64,000 nt of DNA from Ignavibacteria bacterium. Lineage in GTDB: Bacteria; Bacteroidota; Ignavibacteria; Tepidaquicellales; Tepidaquicellaceae. The position numbers were made by a program, and so were the translations under genes. The notes under the pieces were generated by a model. That model was not told where the DNA came from. It did not search any database and saw nothing but the letters and a program-made list of their open reading frames with translations. Positions 49,365 through 58,220 of the stretch are shown here, in pieces (the first letter of the stretch is position 1; each line of letters opens with the position of its first letter). The stretch spans positions 62,001-126,000 of the forward strand of contig JADJAH010000016.1 in NCBI GenBank assembly GCA_016704345.1. Reading direction: 5' to 3'.

Positions 49365-50981
49365 TTGAAAAGAAAAACGGGCAATTACATTGTTCTGATT
49401 CTGTCTGTTTCATTGCTATGGTTAACACTTTCATTCCTTGTTTACCGCTCGCTGAATAATACCGATAGAAATTTTATATATGCCACCGACGACAATTACA
49501 TTTTCATGGCGATGGCTAAAAATTTATCCGGGCAAGGACATTGGAGCGCCGATGCAAAATCTTTCAGCTCATCTTCATCGTCACATCTGTGGCTTGTCAT
49601 TCTATCAACAGCATTTCTTCTGTTTGGTACAAATCAGCTAATTCCATTTGCCATCAATTTAATAGCCGGAACGTTTCTTATATATCTTCTCTGGCGATTT
49701 TTTCGAAGCTATTCTCTTTCTCCTGTATATGTCCTGGTAATAATGACCGCCATTATACTTTGTACTCCGCTTACTTCAGTAATTCTCACCGGACAGGAAC
49801 ATACAATTCAGATAATTCTGACAATCTCATTTGTTTATTATGCTGCAAGTATTCTGGCGGGAGAAAATTTATCCCGGCAAAAAATTCCAATTCTGTGTGT
49901 TCTCGCTTTGTTGCTTACTGCTACAAGATATGAGGGATTGTTTCCAGTATTGATAGTATCAATTATGTTCATTTTTAAGAAAGAGTATCGTAGAGGTGCA
50001 ATTGTTCTATTAATGGGATTCTTACCCGTGCTCGTTTACGGATTGATCTCACTTTCCAAGGGATGGTACTTCTTCCCGAACTCAATAATCCTAAAGGGAC
50101 AAACTCCCGATTTTTCATCCCCCTATGGAATTGCGAAATTTCTTGGACTTTCATCCATTGAGATGATGTATAGCAATCCGGCAATACTTTTCCTGTTTGC
50201 AGCGTCTCTTGTATTCATTCCGTCAATATTAAGAAGCGGAGTGATATATAATAAAAGTGTTATAATAATGCTTATAATTTTTGCTTCTATGACTTTTCTG
50301 CATATGCAGTTTGCGAGAACGGGCTCTTACTTCAGATATGAAGCATATCTTATTGCGACAGGATTATTTGTAACAGGGATTTCAGTGAATCAGTTATTCA
50401 GAGGCAAACCATTTTCGGAAACATTCAGAAAGAGTCCGATAGCTGTGAGTTCCGTTGTCATATCAGTTGTTGTGATGATGATACCATTGTTTGTCAGGGC
50501 AAAAACGTCCATCACAATCACACCTACTGCTATTATGAACATATATCATCAGCAATATCAGATGGGTCTCTTTCTCAGAGAATTCTACAACGGAAAAGTT
50601 ATAGCTGCCAACGATATCGGTGCTGTCAATTTTCTTGCTGATATGGAATGCATTGATCTTGCAGGACTCGGCAGCCTTGAAGTTGCTGAAATGATGAAGA
50701 GCAAATCGATGACAACGGACAAGATCTACGAGCTTGCAAAAGCGAAAGATACAAAGATTGCCATTGTCTACGACCATTGGTTTGATTCGATCGGAGGTCT
50801 TCCAAAGAGCTGGGTGAAAGTCGGCAACTGGACAATACAGAAAAATGTGAATGTTGCCGGTAGTACAGTCTCCTTTTATGCTGTTGATCCTTCGGAAAGA
50901 GAATACCTGAAACAATCGCTTAAAGCCTTTTCGTCACAACTCCCCAAAAGTGTTAAACAAACAGGTGAGTACGCCGAGTAA
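49365..50981 (+). CDS. Multi-pass GT-C-type glycosyltransferase-like membrane protein
   Basis: The 538-residue protein has about ten hydrophobic segments and ends in a soluble domain of about 150 residues. The first outer loop has ATDDNYIFMAMAKNL with two Asp at 42-43, like the acidic loop motif of polyprenyl-phosphate sugar transferases. The C-terminal domain contains ANDIGAVNFLADMECIDLAGL, which recurs in bacterial GT-C proteins. It would move a sugar from a lipid carrier onto a surface glycan or protein in the periplasm. The start is TTG 49365. It probably works with the MBOAT and SGNH genes downstream, 133 bp away on the same strand. Confidence 0.75.
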   Translation: MKRKTGNYIVLILSVSLLWLTLSFLVYRSLNNTDRNFIYATDDNYIFMAMAKNLSGQGHWSADAKSFSSSSSSHLWLVILSTAFLLFGTNQLIPFAINLIAGTFLIYLLWRFFRSYSLSPVYVLVIMTAIILCTPLTSVILTGQEHTIQIILTISFVYYAASILAGENLSRQKIPILCVLALLLTATRYEGLFPVLIVSIMFIFKKEYRRGAIVLLMGFLPVLVYGLISLSKGWYFFPNSIILKGQTPDFSSPYGIAKFLGLSSIEMMYSNPAILFLFAASLVFIPSILRSGVIYNKSVIIMLIIFASMTFLHMQFARTGSYFRYEAYLIATGLFVTGISVNQLFRGKPFSETFRKSPIAVSSVVISVVVMMIPLFVRAKTSITITPTAIMNIYHQQYQMGLFLREFYNGKVIAANDIGAVNFLADMECIDLAGLGSLEVAEMMKSKSMTTDKIYELAKAKDTKIAIVYDHWFDSIGGLPKSWVKVGNWTIQKNVNVAGSTVSFYAVDPSEREYLKQSLKAFSSQLPKSVKQTGEYAE

Positions 50982-51114
50982 TTAAATCCCATCAGCTCGG
51001 AAATTCAGTCAGCAATAAATTGATTTCAACCAAACTATTGAATTGATAAATTCACCACTTAACTGATACAACATAACTTCAATGATTTCCAAGTGATGAT
51101 TCAAAATATGCCGG

Positions 51115-52584
51115 ATGCTGTTTAATTCCATACACTTCTTAATCTTTTTTCCGGTGGTAACTTTGCTGTATTTTATTTCTCCTCACAAATACAGATGGTT
51201 GCTACTCCTGGCGGCGAGTTGCTATTTTTACATGGCGTTCATCCCTACATACATTCTCATACTTGCCATAACAATTGTAATCGACTACTTCGCCGGTATA
51301 TATATTGAAAGATCGGAAGGAAAGAAGAAAAAAAAATATTTGATCATAAGTATCATCAGTCTTTGCATGGTGTTGTTTGTCTTCAAGTACTTCAATTTTG
51401 TAAATCAGAATCTTGCAGCTCTTTCGGATATATTTTATGTGGAATATCCGATCAGTAATCTTGGTCTCATACTTCCCATCGGATTATCTTTTCACACGTT
51501 TCAGAGTTTGAGCTATGTTGTTGAAGTTTACAGAGGAAAGCAGAAGGCCGAGAGGCACTTCGGACTTTATTCCTTGTATGTAATGTTCTATCCTCAACTT
51601 GTTGCCGGACCGATCGAAAGACCTCAGCAATTGCTTTATCAGTTTTATGAACATCACAAATATGACTACAAGCGAATTACCGATGGACTTAAACTGATGA
51701 CATGGGGAATGTTCAAGAAAGTCGTGATAGCAGACAGGCTTGCCGTTTTCGTTAACCAGGTTTACGACAATCCGCAAAACTATGAAGGCATTAGTTCCGT
51801 AATTGCAACTGTCTTCTTCGCATTTCAAATATATTGTGACTTTTCCGGCTATACCGATATTGCAATAGGCGCGGCGAATGTCATGGGTTTCAAGCTCATG
51901 CAAAATTTTAACCGGCCATATTTTTCCAAATCTATCAGTGAGTTCTGGAAGCGCTGGCATATCTCATTATCGACATGGTTCAGAGACTATCTCTACATTC
52001 CGCTGGGAGGAAACAAAGTGCCGATACCGAGATGGTATTTCAACCTATTCATTACATTTCTTGTGAGCGGGCTCTGGCATGGAGCTAACTGGACTTTTGT
52101 GATATGGGGAGCATTGCACGGAACATATCTCATAATCGGGATCGTGACTCGTGAGTTCAGAGTGAAATTTGTGAAAGCTATTGGTTTGGACAAGCAAAGG
52201 ACTCTGCACAGATTCATTCAGACAATGATCACTGCAACTCTCGTAAGTTTTTCATGGATCTTCTTCAGGGCAGTTGACTTCAGCGATGCGCTGCATATTT
52301 TCAAAAGCATTTTTACCGGTATCGGAAACATCGCCGGCATCTTTGGACCGGAAAGAATGCACGTGCTGTATCTTGACAGGAACATGTTTGATTTTTCAGT
52401 ATGCGTGTTTCTCATTATGTTCCTCGGTATCGTAGAGTTAATTCAGCGTCGCGGAAGCATTATTGAAATGATCAACCAAAAACCTGCCGTGTACAGATGG
52501 ATATTATATTACTTAATATTGATTGCTATTCTGTTGTTCGGTCAGTATGATCTTACACAACGATTCATATACTTCCAATTTTGA
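51115..52584 (+). CDS. MBOAT-family O-acyltransferase (AlgI-like)
   Basis: MBOAT proteins carry acyl groups across the inner membrane for O-acylation of surface polysaccharides. The 489-residue multi-pass protein starts MLFNSIHFLIFFPVV and has AGPIERP, FCDFSGYTDIAIG..., a central ISEFWKRWHISLSTWFRDYLY, and VSGLWHGANWTFVIWGALHG with the conserved His, as in AlgI/DltB. The stop overlaps the next start (TTGA at 52581), so it is coupled to the SGNH-like gene, which is the usual partner that finishes acyl transfer. Confidence 0.93.
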   Translation: MLFNSIHFLIFFPVVTLLYFISPHKYRWLLLLAASCYFYMAFIPTYILILAITIVIDYFAGIYIERSEGKKKKKYLIISIISLCMVLFVFKYFNFVNQNLAALSDIFYVEYPISNLGLILPIGLSFHTFQSLSYVVEVYRGKQKAERHFGLYSLYVMFYPQLVAGPIERPQQLLYQFYEHHKYDYKRITDGLKLMTWGMFKKVVIADRLAVFVNQVYDNPQNYEGISSVIATVFFAFQIYCDFSGYTDIAIGAANVMGFKLMQNFNRPYFSKSISEFWKRWHISLSTWFRDYLYIPLGGNKVPIPRWYFNLFITFLVSGLWHGANWTFVIWGALHGTYLIIGIVTREFRVKFVKAIGLDKQRTLHRFIQTMITATLVSFSWIFFRAVDFSDALHIFKSIFTGIGNIAGIFGPERMHVLYLDRNMFDFSVCVFLIMFLGIVELIQRRGSIIEMINQKPAVYRWILYYLILIAILLFGQYDLTQRFIYFQF

Positions 52585-53561
52585 TAAAACTCATAATTAA
52601 AATATTCCTCCTGTTATTGGTCGTTGCCGGAACTTTGTTTCTGATTTTAAGAAGAAGCGGCAGCAAAGTTTATGACTCCAACAATTACTTTGCAGCGATA
52701 ATTGATAAAGACAGTCTGATAATGAATACGGCCTCTCCAAGAATAATCTTTGCGGGTGCATCCAATCTCGCATTCGGGCTTGATTCGAAAATGATTGAGA
52801 AAGAATTCGGAATGCCGGTGATAAACATGGGACTGCATGGCAACTTCGGGCTTAGTTTTATTCTCAACAATGTGAAAAAGAATATCCGCGAAGGCGATAT
52901 AATAATTCTTTCACTGGAATATTACCTCGATGAACTTTATTACAAAGATATAGATTACATCACGCATCTTTATCCCAAGGCGGAGGAATACATTGATCGG
53001 GACGGAGATTATTATTCACAAAAGGCAAAGTACTTCGTTAGTGAAGCGCAGGCAGGTAAGCAGAAGTTGTTCAATCAATTCTTTGACAAAGTGTTGAAGT
53101 TCAAAGAAGCAAAAGTCTTCGTATCGGATCAGCTTCATTCATACGATACGTTGATCTATTCAAGGAATGCATTCAATTCAAACGGAGATGTAGTAAGTCA
53201 TATTGGTAAAAAATATCCCGATGAAATTCGCGGCAGGACTTTGATAGAGGCAAAAGATTATTCAGAAAGTATTAAGAAGCTAAATGACTTTGCCGAATAT
53301 GTAAAAGCGCACGGGGCAAGAGTTTATTTTACATACGCAAGTTATCCTGAGACTGAATTTAAGAAAAACATTCTTGCAATAGAAGAATTTGAAAAACAGC
53401 TGAAGGATGACATGAAGATTGAGATCATCACAACACCACAGGAGATGATGTTCTCTGATTCTCTTTTTTTTGATACAGTCTATCATTTGAATGAAGAGGG
53501 AAGAAGAGAAAGGACGGAAATATTGATTGAAAAGATGAAAGAAAAAAAGATTGTAAACTAG
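52581..53561 (+). CDS. Membrane-anchored SGNH-like protein, probable partner of the MBOAT acyltransferase
   Basis: The 326-residue protein has an N-terminal membrane anchor (IIKIFLLLLVVAGTLFLIL) and an exported domain. It has FAGASNLAFGLD (block I with the Ser), INMGLHGNFGLSF (block II Gly), and near the end FFDTVYHLNEEGR, a DxxH block with Asp and His. These are the SGNH features of AlgJ/AlgX/DltD-type partners. The start is TTG overlapping the MBOAT stop. It probably completes O-acetylation of a cell-surface glycan in the periplasm. I cannot show the target. Confidence 0.78.
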   Translation: MIKLIIKIFLLLLVVAGTLFLILRRSGSKVYDSNNYFAAIIDKDSLIMNTASPRIIFAGASNLAFGLDSKMIEKEFGMPVINMGLHGNFGLSFILNNVKKNIREGDIIILSLEYYLDELYYKDIDYITHLYPKAEEYIDRDGDYYSQKAKYFVSEAQAGKQKLFNQFFDKVLKFKEAKVFVSDQLHSYDTLIYSRNAFNSNGDVVSHIGKKYPDEIRGRTLIEAKDYSESIKKLNDFAEYVKAHGARVYFTYASYPETEFKKNILAIEEFEKQLKDDMKIEIITTPQEMMFSDSLFFDTVYHLNEEGRRERTEILIEKMKEKKIVN

Positions 53562-53618
53562 CTGAGTGAAGCTTCTGCAAATTTATACACAGGGGCATTA
53601 CATCAACAATCATTTGCT

Positions 53619-56015
53619 TTAACCAATTTTTATAACCTTCATGTCGGTCTGTTCAAGATTCCTTTTTATTGCAAGTATCAATTTGCTTTTAATCTCGCTG
53701 CTCCTGGAAATGACTGAGATTCGATAGTCAACTGACCATGACTGCGATTCAGCTGTCGAGTATGAAACTATATTTATGTTTAGATTTGAAATGAACTGAA
53801 ACACTGCAACAGATTCAACTGAATCCACTATGATCCTATGAACATCATTGTCCTTGGTTGAAGTCTCAAGTTCAAGATTGATTATCTCTTTCTTGCTGTT
53901 GTTATTCATTGTCCAGTTGATGAGAGTTTTGGAAATAAGTTCTCCGTTTGGAACTATCATCTCGGAACCTTCCGTAGTAGTAATAATCGAAGAACGAATG
54001 CTGAGTTCCCTCACTCTGCCTGCAACACCGTTAACTTCAACAAGATCACCTATCTTAAACGGCTTTTCCACAGCTATGATAACTCCGGAGACAAGGTTGT
54101 TGACAATACTCTGCAAGCCGAAGCCAATGCCCACACTAAGTGCGCTTATCAGGATTGTGAGCTTATCAATCGGCATTCCTGATGCGGCAAGAGCGATGAG
54201 AAATCCAAATCCGACAATGAACAGTCTGACAATAAGAAGGAAGCCGCCGGAATTACCACTGTCATAGTTGCCCGAAGTTGTGTGTTTCACTTCAATAAGA
54301 TCCTTCATTAAACCTGAAATGTAGAATGACAAGTATAACACGAAGTTGAAAATCAGTATTGTTCCAAGAGAGAATTCAATTGATCCTAATTTTCTTGGTA
54401 CAGAAAGAAATGCTGACAGTTTTTCATAAATGTACATTAATGAATTCAGATCAACGAGATATGTCACCACCCAAAAGATAATGGCAAAGAACCACAGCAG
54501 CCTGAGAATCTTTGTTCTTACTGTCTCTATATCTATTAGGAATTTCGGGGTGAAGGAATTATAGAATGAGATCATGAGGTACAAGTAGTCCAGAATCGCA
54601 TAAATTGCTATCATCAGGAAAAGCCCAACATAGAGAGCATTCATCCCGCTTGAGATGATTATTTTCGAAAGAGCTACTCTGCCTAATACATTCAACACAA
54701 AACCCGTGATCAGATGAGCAAGAAAAAAAATCATCAGGAACTTGACCATGTTCTGATTTCTGCGAATGTCCTTCGTAAACTTACTGAAGTTCTTGATGGT
54801 AAGATAAATCGGGACGATGCTGAGTGCATAGAGAATTCTTTCAGCCGGGGAAATCTGCGAGATGAAATCACTTAGTTTGATCAGGAGATAATAAACAAAA
54901 ATGATAATATAATATGCCTTCAGCTCCTTGCCGACAAACTCTTTGAATACTATCAGACTAGTAATCAAAACTATGAAGAGATAAATCAACTGATTGAGAA
55001 TAAGCGGCGGATATTCAAGAGAAAGCTGAATCAGGGCAAACATATAGATCAGACAAATCTGAACAGGGTATTTGTTGAGGTAGTTCAGAGGCATCATCTC
55101 TACTTCACCCTGCCTGCCTTTTCGGGTGAGATACTTCAAATAAATAAGCGGAAGAAAAGCAATCAAGATGAGGAATAATTTCAAAGGAAGTTTCTTTGAC
55201 CACGTTTGAGCGAAGTATGTTGTCAGAGAAAAATAAAGCATTGAATAAGAATTATAAAGAACCGTAGAGTAATCAGAATAACTCTTAGCGAAAATGTTCC
55301 ACAGAACCGGTTCATCCTGAGTTGTAAATTTTCTTTGTTCTTCCCTTATCTTTTCTTTTATGGTAAGATGCATTAGACCATTTTGCAGAATGAGGGTTCT
55401 GTTCTCCTTCTGTTTAGTATTGATAACATCCAGATGACTTGCAAAATATCTTCTCAATGTATCTGAAGATCTTTTGATCTCATTGAGTTCGTCTATGTAA
55501 ACATCTCGCAGAGTAGTGTCGTTTAAGAGAGTTTTGTTGAAAGACTCCTCAGTCAAAGCTGTTGCTCTTCTGTGATAATCTGTGAAAGTGTTGGATACTT
55601 TGCTTATGTCTTCCTGAATTATCATCAATGCATATTCTATCCCTCTTGATTGTGATTCCAGGTCACTTAGTTCTTTAAGGCTAATACCTCTTTCTGATGA
55701 TGACAGAATAATCTGTGATATAACATTGTCGTGTTCTCGCAGCCTTTCGAACTCATCATTCCACTGTGTAGAATCCAGACCTGCAAATGCAGGCAGAAGC
55801 AATTCATTGATCTGATTATTGGCAGTCTGCAGCCATTCCGACGGAGTCAAAGCCACTTGTATTTTTGCGTTACTCTTGTCGATGAATGTATTTCCACTCT
55901 TTTGTCCGGTGTAAGGGCTGAATAAATTCTGAGCAGTTGAAATTGATATTGAACCAAGAAGGAGATAAAATAAAAACAGGAGGGGTAATATAATCTTAAA
56001 CGAATTTCGTATCAT
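53619..56015 (-). CDS. Large mechanosensitive channel of the MscS family
   Basis: The 798-residue protein has a signal peptide (ILPLLFLFYLLLGSISISTAQ), a helical periplasmic region to about 250, about eight to ten membrane helices, and an MscS pore domain. The pore segment is ILISALSVGIGFGLQSIVNNLVSG, followed by the beta domain GDLVEVNGVAGRVRELSIRSSII and MIVPNGELIS. The size and topology recall MscK or YbdG-extended channels rather than MscS itself. It releases turgor under osmotic downshock. Confidence 0.9.
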   Translation of the reverse strand: MIRNSFKIILPLLFLFYLLLGSISISTAQNLFSPYTGQKSGNTFIDKSNAKIQVALTPSEWLQTANNQINELLLPAFAGLDSTQWNDEFERLREHDNVISQIILSSSERGISLKELSDLESQSRGIEYALMIIQEDISKVSNTFTDYHRRATALTEESFNKTLLNDTTLRDVYIDELNEIKRSSDTLRRYFASHLDVINTKQKENRTLILQNGLMHLTIKEKIREEQRKFTTQDEPVLWNIFAKSYSDYSTVLYNSYSMLYFSLTTYFAQTWSKKLPLKLFLILIAFLPLIYLKYLTRKGRQGEVEMMPLNYLNKYPVQICLIYMFALIQLSLEYPPLILNQLIYLFIVLITSLIVFKEFVGKELKAYYIIIFVYYLLIKLSDFISQISPAERILYALSIVPIYLTIKNFSKFTKDIRRNQNMVKFLMIFFLAHLITGFVLNVLGRVALSKIIISSGMNALYVGLFLMIAIYAILDYLYLMISFYNSFTPKFLIDIETVRTKILRLLWFFAIIFWVVTYLVDLNSLMYIYEKLSAFLSVPRKLGSIEFSLGTILIFNFVLYLSFYISGLMKDLIEVKHTTSGNYDSGNSGGFLLIVRLFIVGFGFLIALAASGMPIDKLTILISALSVGIGFGLQSIVNNLVSGVIIAVEKPFKIGDLVEVNGVAGRVRELSIRSSIITTTEGSEMIVPNGELISKTLINWTMNNNSKKEIINLELETSTKDNDVHRIIVDSVESVAVFQFISNLNINIVSYSTAESQSWSVDYRISVISRSSEIKSKLILAIKRNLEQTDMKVIKIG

Positions 56016-56261
56016 TGCATATGAAGTTAGCTAAACGAAATCAAAGTTAATACGCTTACTAATGACGAGAAGAAGGTACACTTTTGGTAGCAGATCGCAA
56101 TTCCGGATTCAGAGCTTCACAGATCTTTATTCTCGTTTCAACTGAAATTTTGAATTGAGATAACGTGATATCATAACGGTGTTTTTAAACAGTTCATTTA
56201 TTTTGAAATTGTATGGATTTGTAATTACGGGTAAGTTAGGCGAAATATAAAAAAAACTATT

Positions 56262-57050
56262 ATGCCTGAGACTTTTGATTTTGACTCAATTCCATTAATG
56301 CTGTTGCTTTTAGTCACATTTGCGGTTTTCCTTTTTTCAATGTGGGCCGGAATTGTTTACGGCAGAAGATATGCAAAGGGAAAGAATGAACCCGGGAAGG
56401 GCTTCAGCGTAATTATTGGTGGTCAGTTGACTCTTGTAGCATTTATGATTGCATTCGTGTTCGGAATTGCATCTTCGAGATTTGATATGAAGCGCTCTAA
56501 CTTGCTGGAAGAAGCAAATTCAATTGGTACAACATATCTGAGAACGGATCTTCTTGCCGATCCTGTAAGATCAGAGCTGAAAAATTTGCTTAAAGAGTAT
56601 GTAGATTTACGGTTGGATGCATATTTCCATCCCGAGACTCTCCAGGAAGCTTTGAAAAAGTCTGATGAAATTCTGGACAGGCTATGGAAGTTATCTTCAG
56701 CATATGCCGAGTCTCAGCCGAGTTCCATGACAGTTGCATTGTATATTCAATCACTCAACGAAACGATCGATCTACATACCAAGCGGGTCACTGTTTCCAT
56801 TGTTCAAAAGATACCCATTGCAATCTGGCTTGCAGCCTATTTGCTGGCAATCATCTGCATGTTTGTTATCGGATTTGAGTCAGGAATTGCCGATGCAAAA
56901 TTGTCAGTCCCGGGATTCCTGTTTGCACTTACATTTGCGTTGGTTATAAATCTTATATCTGACCTTGACAGATCAAGAGAAGGCATGTTCAAAGTAAGTC
57001 AGCAACCTATGATTGAACTCCAAAGCAAAATTAACTCAGAGGTTAGGTAG
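56262..57050 (+). CDS. DUF4239 (bestrophin-like domain) membrane protein
   Basis: The 262-residue protein has two N-terminal helices (PLMLLLLVTFAVFLFSMWAGI and LTLVAFMIAFVFGIA), then a helical soluble hairpin with RFDMKRSNLLEEANSIGTTYLR. Two C-terminal helices follow (IPIAIWLAAYLLAIICMFVIGF and VPGFLFALTFALVINLISDLDR). The FDxR...EANxIGTxYLR and ISDLDRxREG signatures are those of the DUF4239/bestrophin-like family. The function is unknown. It ends 13 bp from the convergent ybjQ-type gene. Confidence 0.82.
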   Translation: MPETFDFDSIPLMLLLLVTFAVFLFSMWAGIVYGRRYAKGKNEPGKGFSVIIGGQLTLVAFMIAFVFGIASSRFDMKRSNLLEEANSIGTTYLRTDLLADPVRSELKNLLKEYVDLRLDAYFHPETLQEALKKSDEILDRLWKLSSAYAESQPSSMTVALYIQSLNETIDLHTKRVTVSIVQKIPIAIWLAAYLLAIICMFVIGFESGIADAKLSVPGFLFALTFALVINLISDLDRSREGMFKVSQQPMIELQSKINSEVR

Positions 57051-57063
57051 AATTGCTGTTATA

Positions 57064-57393
57064 TCATTTTCTTTCAACAACAACAGCTGTTCCGTATGCA
57101 AGTACTTCCGTTACACCCTGCATTACTTCGTTCGCATCATAGCGCATTCCGATGATTGCATTCGCACCGATCTCTTCTGCATGCTGTACCATAAGCTCGA
57201 AAGCATCCAGTCTTGTCTTTTCGCAAAGCTCAGTGTACAATGTTATGTTGCCGCCTACGAGAGTCTGAAATGATGCTCCGATATTAGCAAATACATTTCT
57301 TGATCTGACTATAATTCCTCTTACAATTCCGAGATTTTTTACGATCTTGCATCCTTCAAAGTCGAATGCGGTAGTCACAAAGTTACTGTCCAT
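57064..57393 (-). CDS. YbjQ / UPF0145 family protein
   Basis: The 109-residue protein has GIVRGIIVRSRNVFANIGASFQTLVGGNI and, towards the end, HAEEIGANAIIGMRYDANEVMQG...VLAYGTAVV, the hallmarks of the YbjQ/UPF0145 family. This family has a pentameric alpha/beta fold and has been annotated as heavy-metal-binding without a firm function. It converges on the DUF4239 gene. Confidence 0.9.
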   Translation of the reverse strand: MDSNFVTTAFDFEGCKIVKNLGIVRGIIVRSRNVFANIGASFQTLVGGNITLYTELCEKTRLDAFELMVQHAEEIGANAIIGMRYDANEVMQGVTEVLAYGTAVVVERK

Positions 57394-57540
57394 AAAGTTT
57401 TAGATTTTTTAGTGATGCAAATATATTCATTTCAATTGCTACAAGAAATTGCCGCAGATATTCTCATTAGCGTTTCGGAAAGTGTGTAAATTGGACATTA
57501 AATAATTCAGCATACTTACTTATTTGTGTTTGCTTTATTG

Positions 57541-57737
57541 CACGGAGACACACTGAGGAGGAGTCACGGAGTTTCACTGAGGTACTAACAAGTAAATGAC
57601 CTATGTATTTTTTAGATACATGGGTATTGATTTCCACATGATTCCGAAATGAAGGGTCTTTCATAAAGTAAATAGTCAAGCAATTGTTTTGTTCCTGTTT
57701 TCTCTGTACCTCCGTGTTTCTATGTGGAACTCGTGTG
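57541..57737. repeat. Inverted CACGGAG-rich element
   Basis: At 57541-57585 the units CACGGAG and CACTGAGG alternate (CACGGAGACACACTGAGG, then CACGGAGTTTCACTGAGG). At 57701-57737 the opposite strand reads a related CACGAGTTCCACATAG and ACACGGAGGTACAGAG. The two blocks therefore form an imperfect inverted pair around about 115 bp of non-coding sequence, next to the IS remnant. Confidence 0.5.
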
Positions 57738-57774
57738 ATTGCAGGTTGATTTTTGAGAAGTGCAGATTTGAAAT

Positions 57775-58036
57775 AAAGTTCTATGTACTTTCTCAATAAC
57801 TCTGAATCCATCCCCGAATACTTCTTCTACCAGTTGTAAAGGTGTATTGCGGTTGATCCCCAGCTGACGGCAAATGTCATCAACATTCTTGCCTGCTTCG
57901 TGTTCCTTTAGAGCTTACAATATCTGGCTCTCCGTGAACTTTGATTTCTTCATCTTCTTGGTTTTTTAAAAGTTAGACATTTTTGTCTACTTTTAAACGG
58001 TAGGAGTTTTGGGGATATTTTCAGGGTGACATAATG
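57775..58036 (-). mobile_element. Remnant of an IS3-family insertion sequence (orfA fragment and left end)
   Basis: Reading leftwards from ATG 57953, the sequence encodes MKKSKFTESQIL, a stop, then ALKEHEAGKNVDDICRQLGIN. This is the typical start of IS3-family OrfA with its helix-turn-helix. After one frameshift it continues FYNW, a stop, KKYSGMDSELLRKYIEL. Two stops and a shift make it dead. Homology ends near 57775 where the CACGGAG element begins, and no orfB is present. Upstream of the ATG, 57966-57996 has a palindrome around GTCTAACTTTT, and GGGTGACAT near 58026 resembles an IS end. A short in-frame run from 57811 to 57467 is only partly this fragment and is not a real gene. Confidence 0.75.
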
Positions 58037-58220
58037 TTTTCAATTTCTAATCTGTTGTTGGTGACCCCAAAGTTTGCAGGCGGTTGTTATGAGAAAGTCA
58101 CTTGAGCAAAATGCAAGCTTTTGGAAACTCCTGACAATGGCAAGACTTGAAGAATTTATCATTGATTTCGAAGAAGAAGAATATTAACATAAATTAATTC
58201 TAACTCATTCAATAAGTATT

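Noticed and set aside
57612..57640. Possible fourth copy of the GGGTATT motif
   Set aside because: GGGTATT is present but the base 14 positions later begins TCCGAA rather than TCTTTG, and no gene follows.
57467..57811. 114-residue minus-strand frame
   Set aside because: Its start is the tail of the dead IS3 orfA and the rest crosses the CACGGAG element; not a real gene.
58089..58187. 32-residue frame MRKSLEQNASFWKLLTMARL...
   Set aside because: Very short, no recognisable family and no clear ribosome site; it may be a remnant linked to the IS but cannot be supported.
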